Under the pieces are notes generated by a model that searched no databases, had not been told where the DNA came from, and was given only the letters and a program-made list of their open reading frames with translations. This document shows positions 13,179 to 25,364 of a DNA stretch of 64,000 nucleotides, piece by piece. Origin of the DNA: Myripristis murdjan (taxonomy: Eukaryota > Chordata > Actinopteri > Holocentriformes > Holocentridae). Made by a program: the position numbers and the translations under genes. Each line of letters begins with the position of its first letter. The first letter of the stretch is position 1. The stretch is from the NCBI RefSeq assembly GCF_902150065.1, contig NC_043996.1, positions 17,332,985 through 17,396,984 of the forward strand. Reading direction: 5' to 3'.

Positions 13179-13745
13179 CTTCACCCCAGGACTCTCAGGA
13201 TCCCGTTACACTGCAACTGGAATATCAGTCAGCCTGAGGAATTCCTCCTAGCAGCGGATGACATCCCGTCCAGAGGAATTCAATGCACCAAATTTCCCCT
13301 TCTCCTGAAAAAACTTTGAATGTGGCCTGATATTGAGGAGGACGGCGAGTTGGCGATACCCAAGGGCGCACCGCGGTTACATCTGCACCACGCTCAGTTT
13401 TATGTCCCGAAGCTCCGATAAAAATCCTCTAAACCCTGCCGCCACGGAGCAGTTTAGCGTTTGTGGGGTTTCCGAAGATTTCCTCCATTCGCTGGCATTA
13501 TCCTCAGGTTGTCCAGCATAGTGGAATATGGGATGCGCCGCTCCCAGTCCTGTGGCACACTGAACACTAAAATCCAAGCCGAGGGGATGGCGTCAGAGGC
13601 GCGGAGCTACGCCTGTCAATGTCCATGTTTTTCTTCTTCTTTTATAACTGTTTTCTTCTCCCCCTTCAATCTCGGCGGCGTCTCCTCTGCGCTTTTCCTG
13701 CCGCACTGATCGGAGGAGAGAGCGTACTGCGCATGCGCGATCCAC
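13179..13745 (-). promoter_or_regulatory. camsap2 5' leader and likely promoter with an NRF-1 site
   Basis: The sequence upstream of the camsap2 start is GC-richer than its surroundings, and no other gene start lies near. TGCGCATGCGCG at 13728-13739 is a full match to the palindromic NRF-1 consensus often found in CpG-rich promoters. The transcription start is not defined, and an untranslated first exon further upstream cannot be excluded. Confidence 0.5.
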
Positions 13746-14024
13746 CCACCCAGTCTATCCACTGGCCATTATGCCTCCTCTTCTTTGGGGAGTCAATCCA
13801 CCACAGTATTATAAAAACCTAGGTGGAGTTACTGGCAGTCGGAGTTTTGACTCAGTCTCAGTTGCCGTTCCCAGTTTTTGAATGTATGCACAACAGGAAC
13901 AGCTGAATGCCCTTATAGAACTATAACAAGGTGTTTAAGGTCTCTAAACTAAGTGCCCACACACACTATGAGACTCTGTGAGAAAATATAGTCATTGTTT
14001 TTTTTTTTTGTTTTTTTTTCCATT

Positions 14025-14105
14025 GTAAAGCTCTTTAAGCGTTTTTATTATTTTGTGTGGAGCTTTGAGCTGTATGAGAGGTGCTGGCTAAATAAAATGC
14101 ATTAA
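14025..14105 (+). repeat. Dispersed retroposon tail (GAGCTGTATGAGAGGTGCT type)
   Basis: GGAGCTTTGAGCTGTATGAG is followed by AGGTGCTGGCTAAATAAAAT. This is the 3' tail seen on many teleost non-LTR retroposons, ending in an AATAAA-like run. Related tails in the opposite orientation lie at 15245 and 56820. Confidence 0.5.
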
Positions 14106-14461
14106 GTACTGACCAGACATATCAAGTATAAGGTCATTAAACTCACTACTAAGTACCACAGGCACAATAATTCCTTGCATGAATATTATAAGTTGTAGGA
14201 GATTAGATAATGAGGCCATCATGAGTCACAGGTACCTCTTCACACTCTCGTCACACGTTTTTGTCCTGAGACCCACTCAGGTCGAATGTTTTCGTGTGAA
14301 CAGGTGATTACAGGTTTCCAGGTTTGCAGATGACTCTCCAAACTCTCTTGGTGGTGATGAGCAATACTCTTTTTTCAGCAAATTTTAGCCGAGCAATGCA
14401 AGACCGATGTGTGCAAGTTAGTCATGAGGATTACTAGTATTTCTTTTACCACTGTGCTTAA

Positions 14462-14501
<40 letters not shown>

Positions 14502-15244
14502 TGCCTTTATTTGATGGTTCACAGTGAAGGTGAAACCAGGGAGGGGTTGGATTTGGACTCACAGTCACAGGGTCTGCTCAGAGCCAACTCAGCCACCACA
14601 GCACAGTGCATCAAGTTACTGTCTGAACTGTCAGATCTAGAGGATCAATTTTTCTAATTGCCGACAAGGAAATAAAATTCAGCCAGTCCCGTCTACAAGG
14701 AGAGTTTGATTATGCAGTAAAATCAGAATCTTGGTAAGACAGCTGGTGGGTCTGTTTGTTGCAGATAGTGAAGTGGCTTTTCCTTGCAGTTTATTTACTT
14801 TTTCTTGTATCATTTGGTTATATCTGAATGGTTTTTGTATTTAAACAGTAGTTGAACACCACTGAAATTTCAGTGTAGACTGTCCAGTAGTATATATATG
14901 ACAAGGGATGCAGGTAAACTAATAACAACAAAAGCAAATATACACAACCTACATGCTTGATTTACAAACCAAGCCATAAAAGTCAAGAGTTTTTCAAATC
15001 TTGAGAACAGTGCTTCATGAATGGTTTTCTTTTGTATTAAATTTCTTATATTTGTCATGCTATTCATGCTTAACCATTCGGTTAATTACTTAATTTCTGT
15101 AATTACTTCCAGTCAGTGTTGAATGCAAAACAATCAGTTGCAAGATAAGAAATTAAGTGTAAAGCAAGCATGCACAAATTGCACAATGAATACAGATTTA
15201 GCCGTGGTGTCAGGCTCATGTCTGGATGGATTAACGTGTCTTCA

Positions 15245-15335
15245 ATAGCAATAACAAACTCAAGCTTTATTTATAAAGCCCTTTTCGAATCAAAATTACA
15301 AAGTGACTCTGAGAACACCAGATAAGGAGAAAAAT
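15245..15335 (-). repeat. Dispersed retroposon tail, reverse copy
   Basis: CTTTATTTATAAAGCCCTTT is followed by an A-rich stretch and AAAGTGACTCTGAG. It is a diverged reverse-orientation relative of the tail at 14025. Confidence 0.4.
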
Positions 15336-15959
15336 AAAGGCAAATGACACAAACCAGTAGTTAAAAAATGAGGGGATAAGAAATAAATAAGAAAAAAGTA
15401 CAGCAATTTTATCAATCTACATTACTAGAGACAGTAAAGAGAGTTGCAGTGGTCCAAATGAGGTGACACAGTCAAAGTCAGAGGAAAATAAAATAGTTTT
15501 GAGATATTTTTCAACTGCAGGAAAGAGAACTATTTACCCTTCATGATATGGATAAGAAATCACTGTTACACTACATTATCACAACTGTAATTTGCACAAT
15601 GAATGCACCCATAGAAATTACAGCTTTGTGTGAAATACAACCTAAACCTAAACAATCTAAACCTCATAGTCATCAGTTGACAGTACAGATGATTTTGTGA
15701 CACTGCTCTTCACCAGATCCTGTGGACTGCAATCAGGATCATGTGTCAGCATTGCCCCCTAGTGTCTGTAGTGGGTTCATGCAGCCAGTGAGGTCAGGAA
15801 GCACACATCATCTTATTGGTCAGTAGATGGCAGTCCTCAACTAAATATTCACCGCAAATGTTCAGCAGCAGTAAAAGATTTAATCCCCGCTGAAAAGGCT
15901 TGTCTGTTCAAATGAGTTGCATATTATACTGCTTGATTACCTCATTTTATAACAGTACA

Positions 15960-15965
15960 TTTATT
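15960..15965 (-). terminator. Candidate polyadenylation signal of ticam1
   Basis: TTTATT on the plus strand reads AATAAA on the minus strand, about 165 bases beyond the ticam1 stop codon. It is the nearest perfect signal I found. Confidence 0.5.
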
Positions 15966-16129
15966 GAAATTGCTACCATTAAGTGCTTTATATATTACTT
16001 TGAAACAGTTTGCAGCAAATTGGTACCTTTGTGCCAGCTGTGACATTTTAGTGTTTGGACTGTTGCTCTAATTTTTTATACAGTAATTACAGCCTAAAGT
16101 AATGAAATAACTAAAAAAGCACAATTGTT

Positions 16130-18079
16130 TTAACTGTCCTCATTGTAAACTATCCCATCTTTGTCGACAACTCCACCCAGTTCCACAGTCATTTGAGAGT
16201 CATTACCAATCATGATGTACTTAGCATTTTCAATATGAATGTTGGACTGTGGCCACCAAACTCGCCCATCCTCACCAACCTGTTGTGGTGACTCAGGTCC
16301 CATGCAGGAATAAGGAAAACCGGGAATGTTTGGGGAACCGCGCACATTAAGTTGTTGCAGGAAAAGTCTCTGTCTCTCATGCTCGAGCATCTTCACTTTC
16401 CGCATCTCACGTATGAACTGCTCGTCATTCTTGTTTTGTAGTTTCAGTCTTTCCTGTCGCCTAATCTGCTCTTTCACCTTCTGCTCCTCAGCCCACACCT
16501 TCCTCTGAGATTCAATTGCTTTTGGAGATAAGGCCTTTTTTATTCTCTTGTCGAAGGTCTTGTTCTCCACTAGTGGAACAACTGTCTGCAGAATTATGGG
16601 CATGCTGTGCCTGGACATGCAGTTCTCCTGTGGCAGCAGGGGGATGACAGTGTTGTACTTGTGTTTCTTATTTATGGAGTTGATGAGGGCAGAGTCTGTT
16701 TCCACCTCGAGCAGACGGGTGTGGAAGTTGCGGGTGAGCAGCAGAATGGTAAAGGCTGAGTTATTGATAGCATCCTCTACACACATTAGGGTCCTCTTCC
16801 CGGGGATTTCAAAGTCCCCGGAGAAAGTTGCCCCTTCAGCACCGATGATAGACTCCAGTTTCTCCCTCATGCGCTCAGCCATTTCTGCATCCTCTTGTGC
16901 GTGCAGGATAACAAATGAGTAAAATGTCGCCTCTTCCTCCTCTTCTGTGCCTTCCCTTTCATGCATCTCTTTTGGATCATTTATCTTAGGGAGACAAGTG
17001 TTTGCTGCAGTAGGTGCTGCCGATTTTAGCTCAGTGGTTTTCACTGCGGTTTGGTCCTGAACATTCTGGGCAACATGACGGTCCAACCTCCTGTACTCTG
17101 CTGCTAATCCTGCAGGGCCTTGACTGCCCGTCTTTGACTCTCTCCCTTCTTTAAACAAAATGGGTTCACTGGATTCAAGCCTCCTGGACTCTGCTGGCAA
17201 TGTTGTACGGCCACAAGTGTCCATCTTTGAATGTCTCTGTTCTGTAGACAAAATGGACTCCTTAGATGAATTAGATCGCCCTGAATCATTTTTAATGACA
17301 GATTCGCTAACAAGGGGGAGGGCAGAACATGGATGGGTTTGACCTGACGTTGCTGGACCGCTTTTGTCCTCTTGACATGTGGTTGTTGACGCTAAACTTA
17401 TCTCTAAGTGGGTAGGATATGAGGCTATAGAGGAGCTAGCCTGTAACGAGCTCGGCAGACTGTGAGCACTCTCCGACTGATCCTGGGATGCCGACAGTTT
17501 TAAAGCTGAGTTCCCGTTGTTCAGGCCACTGTGAGGATCATGGTCAGACCCTAATCGAAGTTCCTTGAAGGAAGACATCCACTCTGCAAACTGAGGCCCG
17601 CACACAACTTTAGCCTCTTCTCTCAGCTCATCTGTAGATGTGTATTCTAGATGTGTACCGTCATTTGTTTTGTCGTTATCAATGGAAAGAGCTCTCTGAT
17701 ACGCCAAGTTTCTCAGAAGTGGCTCACACAGCCTCTGCTCAGACAATACCTTGAAAATTCTGGCCAATTCTGCCAACAGTTTTACTGTAAACTCTTGAAA
17801 ATGGCCACATATAACTTGGAAGTCTTCCAGCTTTTTGCTTGTGCGCCATTTTTCAGCCAGATGGTTAGCAAGGTAGCTGTCCTTGAGAGTCTGGAGTTTG
17901 TTCAGGGCCTGCGTTCCTTTCTGGAGCAAGATGAGACACAAGGCGTGCACGATAACCTCTTCCGGGGTTTCACCCAGCTGGAATGTCAGGCTCACCAGTC
18001 GTTCCTCTGGCACCCTTGTCAGGATCCTAAAAACATCTTGCAACCCGGTCCCCTGTTGTTCGGGACTCTTTTCATCCAT
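16130..18079 (-). CDS. ticam1: TICAM1 (TRIF), TIR-domain adaptor
   Basis: TRIF couples endosomal and surface Toll-like receptors to type I interferon and NF-kB signalling. The product is 649 aa from one uninterrupted coding exon, as in other vertebrates. The start is the ATG at 18079, followed by MDEKSPEQQG; the upstream in-frame TTG is not used. Parts: an alpha-helical N-terminal domain (about 10-160), a low-complexity linker (175-375) with HLEIS at 224-228 that fits the pLxIS motif phosphorylated to recruit IRF3, an acidic run (379-383), a TIR domain (about 385-520) with FYSFVILHAQEDA and BB-loop EIPGKR, a charged coiled-coil stretch (525-575), and a C-terminal tail with NAKYIMIGNDSQMTV, resembling a RHIM with core IMIG at 622-625. 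A minus-strand donor (GTGAGTA at 18491-18497) suggests an untranslated first exon around 18498-18700, spliced to an acceptor near 18198. Confidence 0.96.
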   Translation of the reverse strand: MDEKSPEQQGTGLQDVFRILTRVPEERLVSLTFQLGETPEEVIVHALCLILLQKGTQALNKLQTLKDSYLANHLAEKWRTSKKLEDFQVICGHFQEFTVKLLAELARIFKVLSEQRLCEPLLRNLAYQRALSIDNDKTNDGTHLEYTSTDELREEAKVVCGPQFAEWMSSFKELRLGSDHDPHSGLNNGNSALKLSASQDQSESAHSLPSSLQASSSIASYPTHLEISLASTTTCQEDKSGPATSGQTHPCSALPLVSESVIKNDSGRSNSSKESILSTEQRHSKMDTCGRTTLPAESRRLESSEPILFKEGRESKTGSQGPAGLAAEYRRLDRHVAQNVQDQTAVKTTELKSAAPTAANTCLPKINDPKEMHEREGTEEEEEATFYSFVILHAQEDAEMAERMREKLESIIGAEGATFSGDFEIPGKRTLMCVEDAINNSAFTILLLTRNFHTRLLEVETDSALINSINKKHKYNTVIPLLPQENCMSRHSMPIILQTVVPLVENKTFDKRIKKALSPKAIESQRKVWAEEQKVKEQIRRQERLKLQNKNDEQFIREMRKVKMLEHERQRLFLQQLNVRGSPNIPGFPYSCMGPESPQQVGEDGRVWWPQSNIHIENAKYIMIGNDSQMTVELGGVVDKDGIVYNEDS

Positions 18080-18497
18080 TTTCAACTTTCAGTTCTTCAC
18101 AAAGGCCAATATGATCACATCTGACTTTCTAACGTTGTCTCATTTCCTCAAGAACGTGTGCTACATGATTTCACGGCTCCTCTGTCTCTTCAACAGACCA
18201 AACAAAAGAGATACAAAAAAAAAAACTAAATGAGAAATTGCCCTGTGAACATGTATGGTCATAGCATTAGATTTATTTATTCATTTTTTTAAGCTTTGAT
18301 AGAAAAGTGCAACTTGGTAACTTGTCCATGTGTGTTATTTAGCCCAAATACAGCCCGAGAGACTAAACTTTGTATCATTATGGCAGCAGTAATAATCAGT
18401 TAAAGCCTGTACTGAATGAATTTTAAGCCATTTACAAATACAACTTGAGTAGATTTTCTGACACTAAAGCAAACAAAACTTCATGGGAAATACTCAC

Positions 18498-18720
18498 CTG
18501 GCATGGAGTAAGAGAAGCCGTAACAGCAGATCTTAATACATTCCCAGCTCAAACAAGGAAGTTACTCAGAGTGGCTCTCTTCCACTTCAGTGCAACTAGT
18601 ACAGCAACGTCTTTTCTGCATAGAGATTGTGGTGTGAAGTTTGAATCTGCCAAACACAAGGCCACCGGGTTCATAAACTTTGCCTTAACTTCGGATTCAA
18701 GTAGAATCAAGTTCTGGATT
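18498..18720 (-). other. Candidate untranslated first exon of ticam1
   Basis: On the minus strand the sequence reads CTCCATGCCAG then GTGAGTATTT, a strong donor. About 300 bases further on, a pyrimidine-rich tract ending TGTTGAAG near 18198 could be the acceptor, before the ATG at 18079. The 5' end is unknown. Confidence 0.4.
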
Positions 18721-20067
18721 TAGGCCTATGCCTGCCCTGCAACATTTTGCAAACCGGCTGCTGATGATGTAACAGGCAGTAGAGTATGGGAACTCATGAG
18801 GGACAAAAGATAGGCGGGACAAAAAGAAAAAAAAAAATCATGAATAGCAAACACCCTTTGCACCGTGTTGCCTTGTACAGTAACTTAAACCACTTCAACA
18901 GCTGCTTTTTCATGGCGTATTTACCAGCATTGCCATTCACCGTAACATTATGTACTTACTGACACTTTTGAGTTTTCACAACATTGCAAATATTACAACA
19001 CAGTCACAGATACAACTCTGCTGATTCCTCAGATAATAAAATATCTTGTACCAAGCTGTCGTAACAGACTGATGCTAATCTAAGTGTTGAAAAGCAAATC
19101 TTTACCTCCTCTACACAATAGGCATGGTGGAGAGAAGAATTCTGGCTTTTTTCCCCTTTCTGCTGAGAAGCAAGTGTATTTTTAACCGTGGAGGAAACCT
19201 CCAACCCTGTATTTACCAGGGGTGGGGTCACACCAGGCGGAGTGCAGGCCAACTTCAAGTCCCTCAGCACGGTGCAGGCATAGAGCCTCTCTGTTCTTAG
19301 TGCTGGGTGCAGTTATGCAGATTATGTTTGCTGCATGACCACTTCTGAGGGACTATAGTCGGCTAACTCTATAGGACGTGTGGTTTCTATACCTTCCATA
19401 ACTATGACTATTGTACTGCCGATGTGCACTTCTTTTTGATGCTCACACTGCAGTTCTGTTGTTTCAGCATCATCCCATCCACGGCTAGCAGCACACCATG
19501 CTAGCTGGCTAACTAATCCCAACTAACCCAGCCATGACAGGATGCAGAGCTTGTTGCATGTATGTACGCTTCGAATACACACTCACACCCCTTACATGTC
19601 ACTGCATGCCCATCCACTCTCCAAACGTACGCGAACACACACACACACACCCTGCCTCAAACATGAAATCACCCCTCACATGCGCACACACACACACACA
19701 GCCTCGGGATCATCCTCACAGTCGGTTACATAACCAAACCAAGCCAAACGTCCATCTTTATTGGGGTCACTTCTTTTAACAAGAGACATGCTCTCCCAGC
19801 AGCTGTGTTAGTCAGCCTTGCGGTAAATTTGCCTTCACCTTCAGGCAAAACGTATAGCAAGAAGCTCTGTCAGTTCTGCAAACCCTAGCGTTGTACAATT
19901 TCCTTAATGGTCTATGGAACAAATGCATTGCGACTTCTGCTTATTTGTTGGTTGAATTATAACATTGTTTCTACACACAGGCACACAAACAAAGGCACGC
20001 TCTGCTGTCTTACTTTGTTGATTACGATAAACTAATAAGCATAGATGTGTCTGTGTGCATGCGTGCA

Positions 20068-20098
<31 letters not shown>

Positions 20099-23000
20099 TG
20101 GGCGTGGGAGAGAGCCCCGAGGGAGACACAGAGGGGTCACATATAAGAGGCTTTAGGGCAGACAAGTGAAAAGGAGGCCCTTTCTTGGACAGAGACTACG
20201 GATTAGGATGAAAGACGTACGAGTGGGGGATGCTCTTTCTTTATCTGTCTCACCAGCTCGCTCCGTCTCTCTTACACATTCTGCATCATGCCTATTCAAA
20301 ATGAGTAAGAAATAAAGAGAAAGATACAAAGACAGACAGAGTGGAAGATAGAGGGAGATACAAAGCCAGATAGATAAGATAGGGTGATAGCATAGAGTGA
20401 AAGAAGAATTGAGACCTTGGCAGATCAATATTCAGCCTCTTTAGAATTCAGTATGCGAGGGAGAGGCCACGGGACGCACTGCTCTTTTCCCAGCCACTTG
20501 ATTCGTCACACATGCTAAGAGAATTTAACACACTCACTTCTGGCAGGCAAATATATGCCTCACACACATGTACATGTGAAGACATACAAGGGCATGCACT
20601 CACTGAATCAAATGTCCACACCCACACATAGACCTCTATTGAAACGCTGAATGAAACACCTGCACTACGGCCCCAACCGCACACAGCACAAACTCAAGGG
20701 CAGACTCGTATTTTCCATAACGCTAGTAAAAGAAGTTCCCGGTCCTCCACTGCGCCACAGGTTTGTTGAGATAATGCACAGCAGCATAGTGGCATTAGTA
20801 CCTTATGCAACAGCGCATTGTGTTCAATTATGGAGAGTAAACAGATAAGATAAAGGGTATGGATGGTTGCTGCTTTAGCTGGCCCACATACTTTCAGTCA
20901 GACTCCACTCATGTGTGTGCTGTTTATCAAAGCAAAAATAACCCCGGCCATCACACACCGAGGCTAGTTTATGTTGTTGACAAAAAGGGCCAACAGATCT
21001 GAGTTAATGTGACAGTTAACTAGCATTAATTCAGGAGCAAAGGTAAATGAAGCGGGCCTGGGGACACGACAGGGGAGTGGAGTGGGGATGGGAAGACGTG
21101 TGTACTGTACCACACTGGACCATGCTTGGATGAGCATGTAGGCCATGCCAACAACAATGCATAATACAGCCTCTGGTGATGGGGGATGGATACACGCACA
21201 ACCGCCCCACCGCCCACCCCCGAACGCGCACACACGCACACACACAGACCTACACTCGCACAAACACACATACCCACACACACACACGCATGCAAAGACA
21301 TTGATGGTGATGGGGCATGGAGTGGTTTATGCTCATATCAAGAGACACTCTTTGATCAGTGTGACAGGAAGGGCACTTGCCCCAAAGGAATTAGCTAACT
21401 CTAGCCTTGCAAAAGCACATTCACAATAAATCAGGCATGTTCGCATTTCCAACAGATACTTTATGCAAGAGGGGAGAGAATGTCTGATATTTAACTTCAT
21501 TAATATGCTGAATGTATGAATATGATTTGTTCCGGTTCAATGTCCAGAGTAGCATGATAACAATTTTGAGCAGAACATGAAGAAATTTAGGTTGCATGTA
21601 TAATCCTCTCAATTTAATAGGTTCTTAATCTGCATAGCCAATTTACATACAGGCATCGTCTAGTAAAATAGAGCAGCCACATGTGTTTCCGTTGCTTAAA
21701 ACTAAAAGAGTTTTTCGGAGCGTATTGGTGTGTTGTCGGGGTGCGTTTTGCATTTTTAACTTCACAATGCTCTTCAGATGTCATTTAACTCGCTACTTTC
21801 AGAGCTAGTTTTAGGTGACAGATACATCGCAGATGAATGCCAGTTGGATCTGATTTTGGCCAATGAGAAAAGCTGTTTTGTGTGTCATCCACGGCTTAAA
21901 GTGGTGCACCCAGTCGGAGGCTTTAAAAGGGGGAGCAGGAGAGGGGAAGAGAGGAGAGAACAGAGAGGAGGAGAGCGAAGAGATGGATGAGAAGTGAGGA
22001 GAGGAGAGGAATTCAAACCTGCATTTTTATTAGAAATGAGGAGAAACAACAGAGTAAATGGGCCCAATTTGGCTACACTTGGTGCTATAATAGTTGCCCA
22101 TCCAAAAGCCTATGCCCAATCCCCACGTCACTTTTGTCAGCCTCCAAACCCTGCGGATGTTCTGCGTGTACAGCAGATGCACATAACCAAAGGATGTGAG
22201 GCATGAAAGCAATGGGAAATTCATTACATATTCCTACCCCCCTCCGTTCACCATAATCACCACAATTAGCAGACATCTGCAGTGATTCCAAAGCTGGGAG
22301 TGTATTCAGGCAATCAGAGCAGCTTCACCAACGGCACTGACTACAGCCCCCTCTGTGATGGGCCCCATCCTGAAGGGAAGCATTCCATTAGAAACTCAGT
22401 GATTAATTGAGACGGAGAATTCGCTCCTGGCATCGCAAGAGAATGAAACCCGACGGGAGGCATCCATGATAGTAGGGTTGTACAGAGGCTTGGTTAGAGG
22501 TGGTCCGGAGTTTGTGGGGGCTCCGCCATACTGTTCGTGATGCGAGATAAGGCATTCACACTGTGGTTCGCAATTAGCAGTAAGAGAACAGTCACCAGAA
22601 ACAGTTATAGGAAGATTTTTCTGACCCATCAAGTAAACAAAACCTGTGTGTGCCTAATGATAATCCAGATTTTATAGCTGCTTGCCATTTCGAGGCTCAA
22701 AACCTATTGTTCTTGATGGCTATGGCAGGAGCGGCACATTTGAGCGTATCGTTAAATATCGCCCGCTCTTCTTCAGGACCACTGGAAATGTTGATGCCCA
22801 AATTACCCATGTGTGATATAACCCATTATGTCATCTTGGCTTGTGGATAAATACATCCGTGGGTTTGTGTGACAGGTTAAACCATCTCAACCGTTAACTG
22901 CTAAAACTTTGAAAGGTTTGAGATAATTCTCAGAAGTGTGGAGTGGCCTGTTTACTCCATCTGTGGAGGATGACAGAATGTTAGACAACTCATTACTAAA

Positions 23001-25150
23001 GCAGTGGGAGATGTCATTCATACTAGGCACAGTATGGCACAGCCATGGTTTAAGCCTGAGCTTAATACGTTGTCATGGAAATCTACAGTAGCACATTGGA
23101 CACACTTTCCATTTGCATTAAGGCCAGGGACAGACGAGGCCGGATCGCACACATATGGTTATAATAAGGGTAAATAAGTACATCAGTCTGGCACACACAG
23201 CCATGGATGCTCATGTTCAGACGTAAACACATTTATCACTTACATGCAATATTGTGCTTGTCAGGTAAAAACCTTTTATCTCCAAAATGTCTGGTTTGCA
23301 GAAAATGGGCAGGCTGCCTTGTTTTCCATCTGATGGCCATACGGTACATATTTGAATTTAGGTTTTGAGTTCAAACTGTAAAATCGTAGAGGACCCCTTA
23401 ATCCTTCAGTTGAAAGGAACCATGGGCATGTTACATAACACCAAAACTGGAGTTACTGGGTTTTCACGAGTTACACTCACACACACAAACACACACACAC
23501 ACACAAAACACACAAACTGTGAGATTTGTGGACGTTCTGCAACTGTGACTGAAGCTGCAGCTACATTAAGAGGAAAAGAGAGAGATTACAAGCTTAGAGG
23601 AAATCTAGTCAAGGCTGTTGCTCTCGTTCGGATGTTTGAAATTGAACTGAATAAATCTAGGTGTTACTTCTGAGAACATTATTATTCCCACCAGTTATGC
23701 AAATTAGACTTCCAATTCACACAATAATCGCAAGATGTGCCGCTTTGTTGAGACTTTCTTCACCGGGGAGCGTGCAAACTCCATCAGTTTTAATGGAGAC
23801 AACAAGTAGAGTTTCCAATGAGAACTAATTTGCGGTCGACAAGCTCTTAAGAGTCATAAAGTTGGAGTCACAATGAAATGGATGTCTGTGAGCGTACACC
23901 TGGCGCGTCCCTCTTTCCCGTGCGACGGCCTGGTCCTAATAAAGGCCTGTGTGGTGCAGCACAGACAGACTGCGTTTCTGCTGTGTGGAGAAATGTGTTC
24001 AATCACCATGGCTACCGGTCAGAGTAGAGCCCCCGCTGTGGTTATTAGGATTTCTCTGTCTGCTCACACACTAGCCCAGTATGCAGGTTAACACCTCACA
24101 TTCGGTATTATGGATGTGAATCTGTGTGTGTGTGAATGTGTGTGTTCATGAGGGGGAGGCCGTCGGGTCAGGGGTGATATAGTATTGTAATTACGCCTAC
24201 AGGAGGGCGTCGGACTATTTCATTCAAAGCATCTCCTCTCAGAAACTGCCAGCTAAAATGGACTGACATGCACTCCTCCGGTAGCCCTACTGCTTCCCAA
24301 CAGTAGCACTGATGTGAGAGGGGGAACATGAGAAAGCTTTGAGCAGTATTGATTCAGCTGAGTACTCTCCGAGTACCAGAGGATCTGAAGAGGGAATTAT
24401 CCATGCACCATTTCCTCCCTACTCCTGTGTGGAAAATTCTGCAGTTCTAGCTTTCTCGTAGCCTACATACAGCAGGGCAGAGGAACGCACACACACACAC
24501 GCACACACACAGACACACACACGCTTACATGCACACGCACGCACGCATACACACACAGGCTTTCTAAAGGTACTAAAATAATGGTTGTTTGATTTATTTA
24601 TAGTTGGTGGCCTCAAACTAGGCTAGTCAAGCATTCTTCATTTTTTGTCAAATTAAACATGACAAAAAACACACATCCTATGAATTCCAGGTGGACACCA
24701 TGCTACAGTCCTTCACCCATAGGAGTAATATTGTAAAGTAACGCCACAGGAATTATTATGTACAATAAGGTCATCATAAACAGGACAGACAGTCACAGAC
24801 GCACTGTAAGTCCCTGTAGGAATATTATAGGGATTTTTTCCTATAGGGGACAGACTGTTTCTTGACTCCCCAAATTTGACACAAAAAGATCATAGCCTAT
24901 TATTTGAAATCATTGCAATAGCAATGTTTAAGTCAATAAATACACCAATGAGAACAGAATATCAGAGAGACTCGGGGCATTGTCTGCATATGCCGCTTGC
25001 CCTAAGTATCCTCCTCCACTCCCCACCCGATTTCTCCTGAATAATACACGATGTGCCCCCTCCCCGCTGCCGCGACATCCAATGGGAGACGTGAATTTTA
25101 TCAAGCTATCTCCACTGAGCCAATCCCGGCCGTCCCGGTGATCCATGTAA
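18721..25150. other. Gene-free stretch between ticam1 and the mir-181 host promoter
   Basis: No exon was found. Contents: CA/TG tracts (19634-19650, 19686-19700, 20067-20092, 21223-21290, 23478-23514, 24488-24556), a purine block (21926-22013) and unique sequence with little simple repeat around 21740-21900, 22380-22640 and 23700-23960. These last three look like possible conserved noncoding elements, judged only from their texture. Confidence 0.45.
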
Positions 25151-25364
25151 ACCGGATGCCCTCCCTTCTGCCTCTCAAACAGACGTAGGCTGTGGATCTG
25201 CGACCGGGAGGCGCACAGTGTGGAGTTGGCACTGGATGGAAGTGATGAGATTGAAAATGCCACTGTGGCAGACTTCAAGACATCGGTCCTAACACATCAG
25301 TCCAAATCGCCAGGGCAGTGAATCCTGCTGTTTTGCGAGCTGTGGGTTGAAACCGAATTTTTTT
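25050..25364 (+). promoter_or_regulatory. Candidate promoter and first exon of the mir-181 host transcript
   Basis: This GC-rich patch has two CCAAT boxes (25079-25083 and near 25120), then unique sequence ending GAATTTTTTT before a perfect donor GTAAGT at 25365-25370. It is the only promoter-like patch with a plus-strand donor upstream of the mir-181 hairpins. In-frame stops leave no useful open frame, so the exon would be noncoding. Assignment to mir-181 is inference. Confidence 0.4.

Larger units (their letters stand above)
13746..15955. other. Spacer between camsap2 and ticam1, no gene found
   Basis: The stretch contains a TG tract (14462-14501), two LINE/SINE-like tails (14025-14105, 15245-15335) and two CTCF-like motifs (15752-15770, 15831-15846). 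No exon was recognised. Confidence 0.55.

Noticed and set aside
24928-25278. 116-codon minus-strand frame across the candidate host promoter
   Set aside because: No known domain; the same DNA is better explained as a GC-rich promoter and first exon on the plus strand.
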